Shown here one piece after another: positions 35,627 through 44,796 of a stretch of 64,000 nucleotides of DNA (the first letter of the stretch is position 1; every line of letters starts with the position of its first letter). Under the pieces are notes generated by a model that did not search any database, was not told the origin of the DNA, and was given only the letters and a program-made list of their open reading frames with translations. Made by a program: the position numbers and the translations under genes. This stretch comes from Pseudomonas monsensis (lineage in GTDB: Bacteria; Pseudomonadota; Gammaproteobacteria; Pseudomonadales; Pseudomonadaceae): contig NZ_CP077087.1 of the NCBI RefSeq assembly GCF_014268495.2, positions 5,165,001 through 5,229,000 on the forward strand, given 5' to 3'.

Positions 35627-36820
35627 ATGAAAACGCTGAAAACCCAAGTTGCCATCATTGGTGCCGGTCCGTCCGGTTTGCTCCTCGGCCAGTTGCTGCA
35701 CAACGCCGGCATCGACACCCTCATTCTCGAACGTCAGACACCCGACTATGTCCTCGGTCGCATCCGCGCCGGCGTGCTTGAACAAGGCATGGTAGAGCTG
35801 TTGCGTCAGGCCGGTGTAAGTCAGCGGATGGACGCCGAAGGGCTGGTGCACGGCGGCTTCGATCTGGCCCTGGACGGGCGTCAGGTGCACATCGACCTGC
35901 ACGGGTTGACCGGTGGCCAGACCGTGATGATCTACGGTCAGACCGAAGTCACCCGCGACCTGATGGCCGCTCGTCGGGAGGCCGGCGCGCCGACCCTTTA
36001 CGAGGCCAGCCATGTCGTTCCCCACGGCATGAAAAGCGACGAAGCCTTCGTCACTTTCGAAAAGGACGGTGAAACCTGGCGCGTCGATTGCGATTACATC
36101 GCCGGATGCGACGGCTTCCACGGGGTCGCTCGACAGTCGATTCCGGCCGATTGCCTGAAGGTCTTCGAACGGGTCTATCCGTTTGGCTGGCTGGGCATTC
36201 TCGCCGACACCCCTCCAGTGCATGACGAATTGGTCTACGCCCGCCATGAGCGCGGTTTCGCCCTGTGTAGCATGCGCTCGGCGACTCGCACCCGTTATTA
36301 CCTGCAAGTGCCTGCCGAAGAACAGGTCGATGACTGGAGCGATCAGCGTTTCTGGGACGAACTCAAAACCCGCCTGCCCGCCGAGCTTGCCGAGAAACTT
36401 GTCACCGGTCCGTCGATTGAAAAAAGTATTGCGCCACTGCGCAGCTTTGTCGTCGAACCGATGCAGTACGGGCGGATGTTCCTCGTCGGCGATGCCGCCC
36501 ATATCGTTCCGCCTACCGGCGCCAAGGGCTTGAACCTGGCCGCCAGCGATGTCAGCACCCTGTTCAATATTCTGCTGAAGGTTTATCGCGACGGCCGCAC
36601 CGACCTGCTGGAGAAATACTCGGAAATCTGCCTGCGCCGGGTATGGAAAGCCGAACGGTTTTCCTGGTGGATGACCTCGATGCTGCACCGGTTCGACGAA
36701 CATGATGACTTCAGCCAGCGGATCAGCGCCTCGGAACTCGACTATTTCGTCAGCTCCGAAGCCGGCAGAAAAACCATTGCAGAAAATTACGTCGGACTTC
36801 CATATGAGGCTATCGAATAG
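35627..36820 (+). CDS. pobA: 4-hydroxybenzoate 3-monooxygenase
   Basis: 397 residues from ATG 35627; the family is usually 394, and the extra residues are at the N-terminus (MKTLKTQV). FAD flavoenzyme converting 4-hydroxybenzoate to protocatechuate with NADPH and oxygen, feeding the beta-ketoadipate pathway. Visible motifs are AIIGAGPSGLLLGQLL, IAGCDGFHG, FALCSMRSATRTRYYL (with the substrate-binding Ser/Arg pair), RMFLVGDAAHIVPPTGAKGL, and the ENYVGLPYE terminus. It diverges from the AraC regulator. Assignment is firm because length and all motifs agree. Confidence 0.96.
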   Translation: MKTLKTQVAIIGAGPSGLLLGQLLHNAGIDTLILERQTPDYVLGRIRAGVLEQGMVELLRQAGVSQRMDAEGLVHGGFDLALDGRQVHIDLHGLTGGQTVMIYGQTEVTRDLMAARREAGAPTLYEASHVVPHGMKSDEAFVTFEKDGETWRVDCDYIAGCDGFHGVARQSIPADCLKVFERVYPFGWLGILADTPPVHDELVYARHERGFALCSMRSATRTRYYLQVPAEEQVDDWSDQRFWDELKTRLPAELAEKLVTGPSIEKSIAPLRSFVVEPMQYGRMFLVGDAAHIVPPTGAKGLNLAASDVSTLFNILLKVYRDGRTDLLEKYSEICLRRVWKAERFSWWMTSMLHRFDEHDDFSQRISASELDYFVSSEAGRKTIAENYVGLPYEAIE

Positions 36821-36900
36821 CCTGCTATCGACTTACACTGGCGAGCATCCCCCGCTCGCCTTGCGACCTGCGGGATTCTCACTGCCCGCAGGTTCCGCCC

Positions 36901-38418
36901 GTGACCAATCTTCACCAGCCTGAAACACCCAAACCGGCCATTCGCAGCGTGCTGGTCGCGCTGATGATGGCGATCTTTCTTGGCGCGCTGGACCAGACCA
37001 TCGTCGCCGTGTCGATGCCGGCCATCTCCGCCCAGTTCAAGGACGTCAGCCTGCTGGCCTGGGTAATTTCTGGCTACATGGTGGCGATGACCGTGGCCGT
37101 GCCGATCTACGGCAAGCTCGGCGATCTGTACGGGCGGCGCAAACTGATGCTGTTCGGCATGGGCCTGTTCACCCTCGCCTCGCTGTTCTGCGGCATGGCG
37201 CAAAGCATGGAACAACTGGTGCTGGCGCGGATTCTTCAGGGCATCGGCGCCGGCGGCATGATTTCGGTGAGTCAGGCGATCATCGGCGACATCGTGCCAC
37301 CGCGTGAGCGCGGGCGTTATCAGGGTTATTTCAGCAGCATGTACGCGGTGGCCAGCGTCGCCGGTCCGGTGCTGGGCGGTTACATGACCGAATACCTGTC
37401 GTGGCGCTGGGTGTTTCTGATCAACCTGCCGCTGGGCCTCGGTGCCTGGTGGGTGGCGCGGCGCAACCTGCGCGGATTGCCGGTTCCGCAGCGCAAACCG
37501 ATCATTGATTACCTCGGCACGCTGCTGATGATCATCGGTCTGACCGCGCTGTTGCTGGGCATCACCCAGGTCGGTCAGGGTCATTCGTGGCGCAGCAGTG
37601 AAGTGCTTGGCTTGTTCGCCTGCGCCGTCGTGGTGCTGGCAGTGTTCGTCTGGCATGAACGCCGGGCGCGGGAACCGCTGCTACCGATGCACCTGTTCGC
37701 CAACCGCAATGCCCTGCTGTGCTGGTGCACGATTTTCTTTACCAGTTTCCAGGCGATTTCGTTGATCGTGCTGATGCCGTTGCGCTTTCAGAGTGTCACC
37801 GGCGCCGGTGCTGACAGTGCGGCGTTGCATCTGTTGCCTTTGGCAATGGGCCTGCCAATCGGTGCCTACTTCGCCGGGCGGCGCACGTCGATCACCGGGC
37901 GCTACAAACCGCAGATCCTCACCGGTGCGATCCTGATGCCGATCTCGATTCTCGGCATGGCATTCAGTCCGCCAGAAGCAACGCTGCTCAGTGGTCTGTT
38001 CATGCTGCTCAGCGGCATTGCCGGGGGTATGCAATTCCCCACGTCGCTGGTCGGCACCCAAAACTCGGTGGAGCAACGTGACATCGGTGTCGCCACCAGC
38101 ACCACCAACCTGTTTCGCTCGCTGGGCGGCGCGGTGGGGGTGGCGTTGATGTCGGCACTGTTGCTGGCCTTCTTGCAGGATTCGAGTTTTGCCCATCTGG
38201 CAAGCAGTTCGCTGATGAGCGAGGGGCATTCGGGCAACGTGTTGCTCGATGGCTTGAACGCGGCGCCAGGGGATGCACAGAACGCCTTGCGTGCGGAGCT
38301 TTCGGTGACGTTCCGGCATTTGTTGTGGGTGAGCACGGCGGTGTCGCTGCTGGGGCTGGCGGCAGCGATTGCGATGCCCAATAACCTGTTGCGCGGGCGT
38401 GAGCACGGCGCCAGATAG
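36901..38418 (+). CDS. MFS exporter of the DHA2 (EmrB/QacA) family
   Basis: 505 residues with a GTG start at 36901; about 14 membrane helices. Motifs LGALDQTIVAVSMPAISAQF, GKLGDLYGRRKLM and GPVLGGYMTEYLSWRWVFLI are those of drug/H+ antiporter-2 proteins. It starts 80 bases after pobA on the same strand and could be read from the same promoter, perhaps to export aromatic acids; that link is inference. Confidence 0.85.
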   Translation: MTNLHQPETPKPAIRSVLVALMMAIFLGALDQTIVAVSMPAISAQFKDVSLLAWVISGYMVAMTVAVPIYGKLGDLYGRRKLMLFGMGLFTLASLFCGMAQSMEQLVLARILQGIGAGGMISVSQAIIGDIVPPRERGRYQGYFSSMYAVASVAGPVLGGYMTEYLSWRWVFLINLPLGLGAWWVARRNLRGLPVPQRKPIIDYLGTLLMIIGLTALLLGITQVGQGHSWRSSEVLGLFACAVVVLAVFVWHERRAREPLLPMHLFANRNALLCWCTIFFTSFQAISLIVLMPLRFQSVTGAGADSAALHLLPLAMGLPIGAYFAGRRTSITGRYKPQILTGAILMPISILGMAFSPPEATLLSGLFMLLSGIAGGMQFPTSLVGTQNSVEQRDIGVATSTTNLFRSLGGAVGVALMSALLLAFLQDSSFAHLASSSLMSEGHSGNVLLDGLNAAPGDAQNALRAELSVTFRHLLWVSTAVSLLGLAAAIAMPNNLLRGREHGAR

Positions 38419-38437
38419 AACAAACACCACTATCCCC

Positions 38438-38527
38438 TGTAGGAGTGAGCCTGCTCGCGATCAGGGTATGTCAGTCGACATCACTGTTGAATGAAACACG
38501 CTGATCGCGAGCAGGCTCACTCCTGCA
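38438..38527. repeat. REPIN (TGTAGGAGTGAGCCTGCTCGCGAT type)
   Basis: Inverted copies of GAGTGAGCCTGCTCGCGAT with ATCGCGAGCAGGCTCACTCC lie between the convergent MFS and Cache-protein genes. Confidence 0.87.
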
Positions 38528-38540
38528 AAAGGCCGTTCAC

Positions 38541-39389
38541 TCAAGGGCTGTAGTAACCCACCGCCACCAGGAAATGCCCGACCTTCTTCAGGTAGGCATG
38601 CTTATCCTCGACCTTGCCGGTCACCGGGTTTTTCCAGCGGTATTCGTATTCGCCACTGTCCTGCTTGCCGATCAGCGCCAGAATCGGTTCGCCCACCGGT
38701 TTGCCGTCCGGGTCCTTGATCTTGCTGAAATCGGTGTTGATCAGCCGCAGGTTAGTGCCGTGGGCGACATAGCGCTGGGTGTCGAGGTCGACCACAAACA
38801 CATACAGGTCATCCTGCAGATAGCCGCCCTTGAGCGAGTTGATCGCCGTCAGCGTGCCCTTTTCGTCTTTGCCCAGATCGGTGGCTGCTTTATCAAGCAG
38901 TGCCTTGGCTTGCTCCGCAGAGGCTCGCGGCAAGTAATAACCCACTGCCAGAATTCGCTGGCCGATGCGCTGGTAATACACATGCTTGCGCTCGACTTTG
39001 CCGTCCGCCCAGTTCTGCCAGCGGTATTCGGCTTGCTGGATGCCGTTGCCTTCAGGCACCAGCAACGCGTCCTTGAAGGTCTTTTGCAGGTCCGGCCCGA
39101 GCACTTCGCTGACATCACGACCGATCAAGGCAGAGGATGGCCCGCCGCTGGCGAGCATCACGCCCTTGGTATCGACCACGAACACATAACGATCCTTATC
39201 GACGAACTCGCCCTGACGGCTGAACGCGGCGAAGGCCTTGTCGCCGTTGTCGTGGTAGTAGGCCAGTGCCTTTTCCAGCAGGGCGATGGCGGCCTTGCTG
39301 TCGTCCTTTTGCGTGGAGACGGCATTGGCCTGCCCTGCCCCCACAAGCAGCATCAGCCCGAGCCACGCCACTTTATGCAAAAACCCCAT
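38541..39389 (-). CDS. periplasmic double-Cache-domain protein
   Basis: 282 residues with signal peptide (AWLGLMLLVGAGQANA). Two similar Cache units follow: the first has DKDRYVFVVDTKGVMLASGG and HVYYQRIGQRILAVGYYLP, the second LQDDLYVFVVDLDTQRYVAH and HAYLKKVGHFLVAVGYYSP. No kinase, chemotaxis or cyclase module is attached, so it is a free small-molecule-binding domain that would need a partner for signalling. The start has GAGGGAT upstream. Confidence 0.82.
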   Translation of the reverse strand: MGFLHKVAWLGLMLLVGAGQANAVSTQKDDSKAAIALLEKALAYYHDNGDKAFAAFSRQGEFVDKDRYVFVVDTKGVMLASGGPSSALIGRDVSEVLGPDLQKTFKDALLVPEGNGIQQAEYRWQNWADGKVERKHVYYQRIGQRILAVGYYLPRASAEQAKALLDKAATDLGKDEKGTLTAINSLKGGYLQDDLYVFVVDLDTQRYVAHGTNLRLINTDFSKIKDPDGKPVGEPILALIGKQDSGEYEYRWKNPVTGKVEDKHAYLKKVGHFLVAVGYYSP

Positions 39390-39498
39390 AACGCATCCCT
39401 CGTTCTTGTTGGTGTTTCAAGAGCGTAGACGGCTTGGGGTCATATGGAAGTTGAACTTGAATCCAGAGATTACAGGCGAGAGCCCCTCAGCTCAGCCC

Positions 39499-40353
39499 CT
39501 AGGGCCGGGCATTGATCTGTTGCTGCAGGTTCTGGATCTGTGCCTGCAAGGTATTGAGGTTGCGGGTCATCTGGCCACGGAACGCATCGAACTCGGCGGT
39601 ATTGCCACCGCCCTGTGGCGCTGCCGGACGGTTGTCCTGCTCGCTTTTGAGGACAACGATTTCCTGCTCCAGGCGCTCGATCGCAGCGTTCGAGTTGCCC
39701 TGCTTTTTCAGCGCAGTGATATCCGCGCCGAGGCTTTTCAGCTGGGTGTCATAACTCTTGAGCAGGGCATCGACCTTGCTGGTGTCGGCCGGCGCACTTT
39801 TCAGGGTCGCCAGTTCTGCACTCAGGGCTTTGACCTGGGCCTGCAACTGGGTGTTGGCGTTCTGTTGTTCGGTGGTCTGCGCGGTCATCTGCGCCAGGCG
39901 CTTGTCCAGATCGCTGGCCTGACCGGCCACACCCTGCTGCTGTTTGCCCTGATCGAGCAACTTGCCTTCAAGCGCCTTGATCTGCAGCTTCAGGGCTTCG
40001 CTGTCGGTGTTGACGTTGGTCTGGCTGGCGACCACCTTGCCGGAAATATCCTGCAAGCGCCCCGCGGCTTCCTCACTGATGCGCGCGAAGCTTTCCTGGG
40101 TCGCGACCAGTTGCTGTTCCATCAGCGAGATCTGCTGAAAGCTCCACCACGCCAGGCCCATGAAGGCAAAAAACAGCGCGCCGACCAGCGCCCACAATGG
40201 CCCGGTGCTGGCCGCCCGGACCTTGACCGCCGGTGGCGTGCGCGAGTGCACGGACGTGCGGGCAGTGGTCGGAATGTCATCGTCGTCGAACGTGTCGGCG
40301 CGCAGGCTCGGGACATCGTCGAAATCGTCGTGGGCATCATTACGCATGGACAT
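39499..40353 (-). CDS. single-pass membrane protein with long coiled coil
   Basis: 284 residues. The acidic N-terminus (DDFDDVPSLRADTFDDDD) is probably cytoplasmic. One helix (ALVGALFFAFMGLAWWSF) follows, then about 190 residues of heptad-rich, Gln-rich coiled coil ending in NTLQAQIQNLQQQINARP. No catalytic motif is visible, although relatives are sometimes labelled ATPase. It could tether or scaffold envelope proteins. It lies 126 bases after the epimerase gene on the same strand. Confidence 0.72.
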   Translation of the reverse strand: MSMRNDAHDDFDDVPSLRADTFDDDDIPTTARTSVHSRTPPAVKVRAASTGPLWALVGALFFAFMGLAWWSFQQISLMEQQLVATQESFARISEEAAGRLQDISGKVVASQTNVNTDSEALKLQIKALEGKLLDQGKQQQGVAGQASDLDKRLAQMTAQTTEQQNANTQLQAQVKALSAELATLKSAPADTSKVDALLKSYDTQLKSLGADITALKKQGNSNAAIERLEQEIVVLKSEQDNRPAAPQGGGNTAEFDAFRGQMTRNLNTLQAQIQNLQQQINARP

Positions 40354-40479
40354 TGAGGCAACCTTTGTGAAACGCGGTGATGGCTAAATGCTGCGAAGTA
40401 TAACCGCCGCAGCCGCAGGGATTGACCCCCAACCTGCGGTGCGGTTCATTGCCGGCCGGCCGAATCGTTGCAACGCGTT

Positions 40480-41472
40480 TCAGCGAATGTCCTGCGCTTT
40501 CCACCAGCCGCAGAACTCGTCGAGCGCCGACCACAGGCTGACTTTCGGATCGTAGTCGAGATAATGCCGGGCGCGACTGATGTCGAGGGTGAAATTTTTT
40601 TTCATCACTTGCATGCCCAGGCGCGACAGCGTCGGTTCCGGTCGCCCCGGCCAGAGCCGGCAGGCGCCTTCGTTGAGGGCCGCGACACTGTACGCCAGGC
40701 CGTAGGACCGGTACTTGGTGACCTGCGGGACTTCCATCTTGCGCATCACATAATTGACCACATCCCACAACGGCACCGGCGCGCCGTTGCTGATGTTGTA
40801 GGCCTTGCCCAGCGCCGAGCCGGCCGCCAGCAAACTGCTGAGCATGGCCTCGTTGAGGTTCTGCACACTGGTGAAATCGACCTTGTTCAGGCCATTGCCG
40901 ATAATCGCCAGCCGGCCCTTGCGCTGCATGTTCAGCAGGCGCGGGAAAATACTCATGTCGCCGGCCCCGGTAACGAAACGCGGACGCAGCGCAAGGGTTT
41001 CCAGACCGAATTCCTGCGCGCCAAAGACCTTTTGCTCGGCGAGATACTTGGTCGCCGCGTAGGGATGCTTGAAACGTTTGGGCACCTGTTCTTCGGTGAG
41101 GTTGAAGTGGTCGCGCCCATCGAAATAGATCGACGGCGACGACAGGTGCACCAGCCGCCGCACGCGCTGCTTCAGACAGGCTTCGACGACGTTTTCCGTG
41201 ACCTGCACGTTGCCCTGATGAAAGTCCTGATAACGCCCCCACAGGCCGACGGCGCCGGCGCAGTGCACCACCGCTTCGACGTCGGCACACAGTTCACGCA
41301 CCAATTCGGGATCGGTCAGGTCGCCGGGGATGAATTCGGCACCGCGGCGTACCAGATGCTCGACGCTCTCGGCCCCGCGACCGTTGACCCGCACGTCCAG
41401 GCCCTGCTCCAGGGCGAAACGCGCAAAGCGTCCGCCAATGAAGCCGCTTGCGCCGGTGACCAGAATTTTCAT
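40480..41472 (-). CDS. NAD(P)-dependent epimerase/3-beta-HSD-like dehydrogenase
   Basis: 330 residues from ATG 41472. Rossmann motif MKILVTGASGFIGGRFARFA; extended-SDR signatures AVVHCAGAVGLWGRYQDFH, LVHLSSPSIYF and YAATKYLAEQ (the catalytic Tyr-x-x-x-Lys). The sterol-dehydrogenase-like ending (ARHYLDYDPKVSLWSALDEF) suggests a 3-beta-HSD-type or related substrate. The substrate is not deducible. In P. aeruginosa an oxidoreductase lies at a comparable place near argP. Confidence 0.82.
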   Translation of the reverse strand: MKILVTGASGFIGGRFARFALEQGLDVRVNGRGAESVEHLVRRGAEFIPGDLTDPELVRELCADVEAVVHCAGAVGLWGRYQDFHQGNVQVTENVVEACLKQRVRRLVHLSSPSIYFDGRDHFNLTEEQVPKRFKHPYAATKYLAEQKVFGAQEFGLETLALRPRFVTGAGDMSIFPRLLNMQRKGRLAIIGNGLNKVDFTSVQNLNEAMLSSLLAAGSALGKAYNISNGAPVPLWDVVNYVMRKMEVPQVTKYRSYGLAYSVAALNEGACRLWPGRPEPTLSRLGMQVMKKNFTLDISRARHYLDYDPKVSLWSALDEFCGWWKAQDIR

Positions 41473-41579
41473 GTAAAGCTCCAATGAAACCAGCTGCGAG
41501 CTTCAAGCTTCGAGCTGCAGGGTAAAAACAATGCTCAGCGCTTGACTTGCCGCTTGCAGCTTGACGCTCGCAACTGCTT

Positions 41580-42467
41580 TTAAGCCACCAGCCATTGTGG
41601 TGAAGAACGTACCAATTGTTCGGTCAGCAAACCCAGCAGCTGACCACCATTGCGCCAATGATGCCAGTACAACGGCACGTCGATCGGTTTATCTGGCAAC
41701 AGTTCGCGCAACACACCGCGTTGCAACTGGTCGCGCACCTGCAGTTCCGGCACCAGTCCCCAACCGAAACCGGCTTCGGTCAGGCGCACAAAACCTTCGG
41801 AAGACGGGCACAAATGGTGCTCGAATCCGCCATCGACGCCGAGCGAGGCCAGGTAGCGATGCTGCAGGAAATCGTCCGGGCCGAACACCAGCGCCGGGGT
41901 GCGCGGCAACTGCTCGGCGCGCACGCCATCAGGAAAATGCCGCGCGATGAACGCCGGGCTGGCCAGCGCCCGGTAACGCATCGCCCCGAGCAATACGCTA
42001 CGGGCGCCGGCAACCGGGCGTTCGCTGGCACAGACACAGGCCGCGACCTCGCCGGCACGCATGCGCTTGAGGCCGACGGTTTGATCCTCCACCACCAGAT
42101 CCAGCAATAAATGCTGCTCGGCACAAAAATCACCCACGGCTTCGGCCCACCAGGTGGCGAGGCTGTCGGCATTAATGGCGATGCGCAAACGCTCGGGCAG
42201 GCCTTCTTCGTCGAGCGCTGGCACCAGCGTCTGCAAATCGCGCTCGAGCAGTCGTACCTGCTGCACATGGTTGAGCAGACGTCGGCCAATTTCGGTCGGC
42301 GACGGCGGCGTGCCGCGCACCAGCACCGGTTGGCCGACCCGCGCCTCCAGCAACTTGATCCGCTGGGAAATCGCCGATTGCGAAAGGCCCAGCACCTGCG
42401 CGGCGCGCTCGAATCCGGCCTGCTCGACCACGGCGGCCAGCGCAGACAGCAATTTGTAGTCGAACAT
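41580..42467 (-). CDS. argP: LysR-family regulator ArgP (IciA)
   Basis: 295 residues from ATG 42467, the usual ArgP length. N-terminal MFDYKLLSALAAVVEQAGFE, recognition region LGLSQSAISQRIKLLEARVG. The effector domain follows (RIAINADSLATWWAEAVGDF, a segment typical of ArgP). ArgP activates the arginine/lysine exporter argO. An argO-type gene is indeed two genes away on the other strand, across a 96-base divergent promoter. Confidence 0.9.
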   Translation of the reverse strand: MFDYKLLSALAAVVEQAGFERAAQVLGLSQSAISQRIKLLEARVGQPVLVRGTPPSPTEIGRRLLNHVQQVRLLERDLQTLVPALDEEGLPERLRIAINADSLATWWAEAVGDFCAEQHLLLDLVVEDQTVGLKRMRAGEVAACVCASERPVAGARSVLLGAMRYRALASPAFIARHFPDGVRAEQLPRTPALVFGPDDFLQHRYLASLGVDGGFEHHLCPSSEGFVRLTEAGFGWGLVPELQVRDQLQRGVLRELLPDKPIDVPLYWHHWRNGGQLLGLLTEQLVRSSPQWLVA

Positions 42468-42563
42468 CAGTTTTCCTAATGAGCGATCAGCACTATTGGT
42501 TTTTCTTATACAACTTTCGACCGGAGAATAGCCAGCAAGCACTCTTCATCAAGGAACACTGCA

Positions 42564-42965
42564 ATGGCTGGCGAAACCTCACTCACGACGTTGCTGCGCA
42601 GCATGAGCCCGCAGCTCAATGCTGGCGAATACGTGTTCTGCACCTTGGTCGATGGCCAGTTTCCCGAGGGTCTGGAGATTGTCGGCAGCTTCCGCGAGCA
42701 GGAAGGCCTGACCTTGATTCTCGAGCGCTCCCAGGCTGTACGGTCCGGGTTCGGTTTCGATTATGTGGCGGCGTGGATCACCCTCAATGTGCATTCGGCA
42801 CTGGAAGCGGTCGGCCTCACTGCGGCGTTCGCCAGCGCACTGGGCAAGGCCGGGATCAGTTGCAACGTAATCGCCGGTTACTACCACGATCATTTGTTTG
42901 TCGGTCAGGCCGATGCCGAACGCGCCATGCAAGTGCTGCGCGATCTCGCAGCCAACGCGGAGTAA
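42564..42965 (+). CDS. ACT-domain protein (COG3602)
   Basis: 133 residues with an AAGGAA site seven bases from ATG. The segment GEYVFCTLVDGQFPEGLEIV and the C-terminal ACT half (WITLNVHSALEAVGLTAAFA, GISCNVIAGYYHDHLFV) match the small ACT/DUF2241-type proteins. ACT domains bind amino acids, so it may act as a sensor or buffer for the exporter encoded next. It sits between divergent argP and argO and ends five bases before argO. Confidence 0.8.
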   Translation: MAGETSLTTLLRSMSPQLNAGEYVFCTLVDGQFPEGLEIVGSFREQEGLTLILERSQAVRSGFGFDYVAAWITLNVHSALEAVGLTAAFASALGKAGISCNVIAGYYHDHLFVGQADAERAMQVLRDLAANAE

Positions 42966-42970
42966 TCGTT

Positions 42971-43573
42971 ATGTGGCAAAGCTATGTAAACGGCCTGTTG
43001 GTGGCCTTGGGGTTGATCATGGCGATCGGCACCCAGAATGCTTTTGTCTTGGCCCAGAGCCTGCGGCGTGAACATCACCTGCCGGTGGCGGCGTTGTGTG
43101 TGGCGTGCGATGCGCTGCTGGTGGCGGCCGGGGTGTTTGGTCTGGCCACCGTGTTGGCGCAGAACCCGACATTGCTCGCGGTGGCGCGCTGGGGCGGCGC
43201 AGCCTTTCTGATCTGGTATGGCAGCCAGGCGCTGCGCCGGGCGTTCTCGACACAGAGTCTGGATCAGGGCGAAAACCCCACCGTGCGCTCGTTGCGCGCG
43301 GTGATGCTCAGCGCGCTGGCAGTGACGCTGCTCAACCCGCACGTGTATCTCGACACGGTATTGCTGATCGGCTCGCTTGGTGCGCAGCAGTCGGTGCCGG
43401 GGGCTTATGTCGTCGGCGCGGCGAGTGCGTCGCTGCTGTGGTTTTTCACCCTCGCCCTCGGTGCCGCATGGCTGGCGCCGTGGCTGGCAAGGCCGAGTAC
43501 CTGGCGGATTCTTGATCTGGTGGTGGCATTGATGATGTTTACGGTGGCTGGCCAACTGATTATCGCCAACTGA
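42971..43573 (+). CDS. argO: LysE/ArgO-type basic amino acid exporter
   Basis: 200 residues from ATG 42971, with about six helices. The opening NGLLVALGLIMAIGTQNAFV and LLNPHVYLDTVLLIGSLGAQ are LysE-family signatures. Inner-membrane exporter of arginine or lysine. The frame is open far upstream, but that part is the ACT gene in another frame. Expected to be under ArgP control. Confidence 0.92.
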   Translation: MWQSYVNGLLVALGLIMAIGTQNAFVLAQSLRREHHLPVAALCVACDALLVAAGVFGLATVLAQNPTLLAVARWGGAAFLIWYGSQALRRAFSTQSLDQGENPTVRSLRAVMLSALAVTLLNPHVYLDTVLLIGSLGAQQSVPGAYVVGAASASLLWFFTLALGAAWLAPWLARPSTWRILDLVVALMMFTVAGQLIIAN

Positions 43574-43749
43574 TTTATTCCAAACAGCTCTGGAACCTCT
43601 ATCCCACACAGTTGTTGCGTGGTTAAGCCTTGACCCCGGTGCTATGATCCGAACCCTGCGCCGCAAAGAGTAAAAACTCGTCGGTGCATTTCTGGCCGCC
43701 CGTGATCGGCCTTGCGCTCACCGCAACAGACCTGATTAGGAGAATCATC

Positions 43750-44346
43750 ATGGCTTTCGAATTGCCGCCGCTGCCTTACGCACACGATGCCCTGCAGCCG
43801 CACATTTCCAAGGAAACCCTGGAATTTCACCACGACAAGCACCACAACACCTATGTCGTGAACCTGAACAACCTGGTGCCAGGCACCGAGTTCGAAGGCA
43901 AGACCCTGGAAGAGATCGTCAAGACTTCCTCGGGCGGTATCTTCAACAACGCCGCTCAGGTCTGGAACCACACTTTCTACTGGAACTGCCTGGCGCCAAA
44001 CGCCGGCGGTCAACCAACCGGCGCACTGGCTGAAGCCATCAACGCAGCCTTCGGTTCGTTCGACAAGTTCAAGGAAGAGTTCAGCAAAACCTCGATCGGC
44101 ACCTTCGGTTCCGGCTGGGGCTGGCTGGTGAAAAAGGCTGACGGTTCCCTGGCCCTGGCCAGCACCATCGGCGCCGGCAACCCGCTGACCAGCGGCGACA
44201 CCCCGCTGCTGACCTGCGACGTCTGGGAACACGCTTACTACATCGACTACCGCAACCTGCGTCCGAAGTACGTTGAAGCGTTCTGGAACCTGGTCAACTG
44301 GAAGTTCGTTGCTGAGCAGTTCGAAGGTAAAACCTTCACCGCTTAA
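43750..44346 (+). CDS. sodB: iron superoxide dismutase
   Basis: 198 residues from ATG 43750, with AGGAG seven bases upstream. Cytoplasmic Fe-SOD: MAFELPPLPYAHDALQPHIS, the first iron histidines in LEFHHDKHHNTYV and NHTFYWNCL, the Fe-type GTFGSGWGWLV, and the DVWEHAYYIDYRN signature with Asp and His ligands. Length and motifs match FeSOD rather than MnSOD. In P. aeruginosa sodB lies next to bifA; here an insertion separates them. Confidence 0.96.
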   Translation: MAFELPPLPYAHDALQPHISKETLEFHHDKHHNTYVVNLNNLVPGTEFEGKTLEEIVKTSSGGIFNNAAQVWNHTFYWNCLAPNAGGQPTGALAEAINAAFGSFDKFKEEFSKTSIGTFGSGWGWLVKKADGSLALASTIGAGNPLTSGDTPLLTCDVWEHAYYIDYRNLRPKYVEAFWNLVNWKFVAEQFEGKTFTA

Positions 44347-44360
44347 GCTGCGCGCCAGTC

Positions 44361-44388
44361 AAAAAACCCGGCTATTGCCGGGTTTTTT
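44361..44388 (+). terminator. intrinsic terminator of sodB
   Basis: Stem AACCCGGC, loop TATT, stem GCCGGGTT followed by a T-run; the A-run on the left makes it usable in both directions. It lies 14 bases after the sodB stop. Confidence 0.9.
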
Positions 44389-44442
44389 TATGCTTGCGTA
44401 TCCCTGTGGAGCTGCCGAAGACTCGGATAGATTTAAACATAC

Positions 44443-44656
44443 ATGTTTAACAAACATGTCCTGATACCGACTCAAGCTACACAATCTTGTGCCTCTGCCT
44501 ATGCACCTCGCCAATCCGAAGTACGACACCGAATCCCCGCTGGCAAATGCCAGCGAAACACTGGGATCGTTCACAGAGATACTCAACAACTTCGCCGCTG
44601 TGCCTGATGTCTCGCACCGCAAGACCGCGCTGGATAACGTGCAACCGGTTGCTTAG
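44443..44656 (+). pseudogene. remnant resembling a DUF6124-type small protein
   Basis: An ATG at 44443 opens with MFNKHVLIPTQ and soon goes out of frame. In another frame, ATG 44501 to stop 44656 gives 51 residues (YDTESPLANASETLGSFTEI, then LNNFAAVPDVSHRKTALDNV). That resembles the C-terminal half of Pseudomonas DUF6124 proteins as I remember them, in shortened form. I read it as a decayed copy; the 51-residue frame might still be translated. Part of the AT-rich block between sodB and bifA. Confidence 0.4.
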
Positions 44657-44796
44657 TTGTCACGACGGACTGACAACATACACAGCCCCTTGTGGCCGTG
44701 TTTTGATTTTATCGGCGCCCCACTGCTCTGCCATCAGACAAACGCATGACCAAATTTTGGGACAAGCGACTGTAGCAGTCCGCGGGTACTGTGCGA

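Noticed and set aside
42479..43573. 364-codon frame containing the exporter
   Set aside because: The first half is the ACT gene read in the wrong frame; the exporter begins at ATG 42971.
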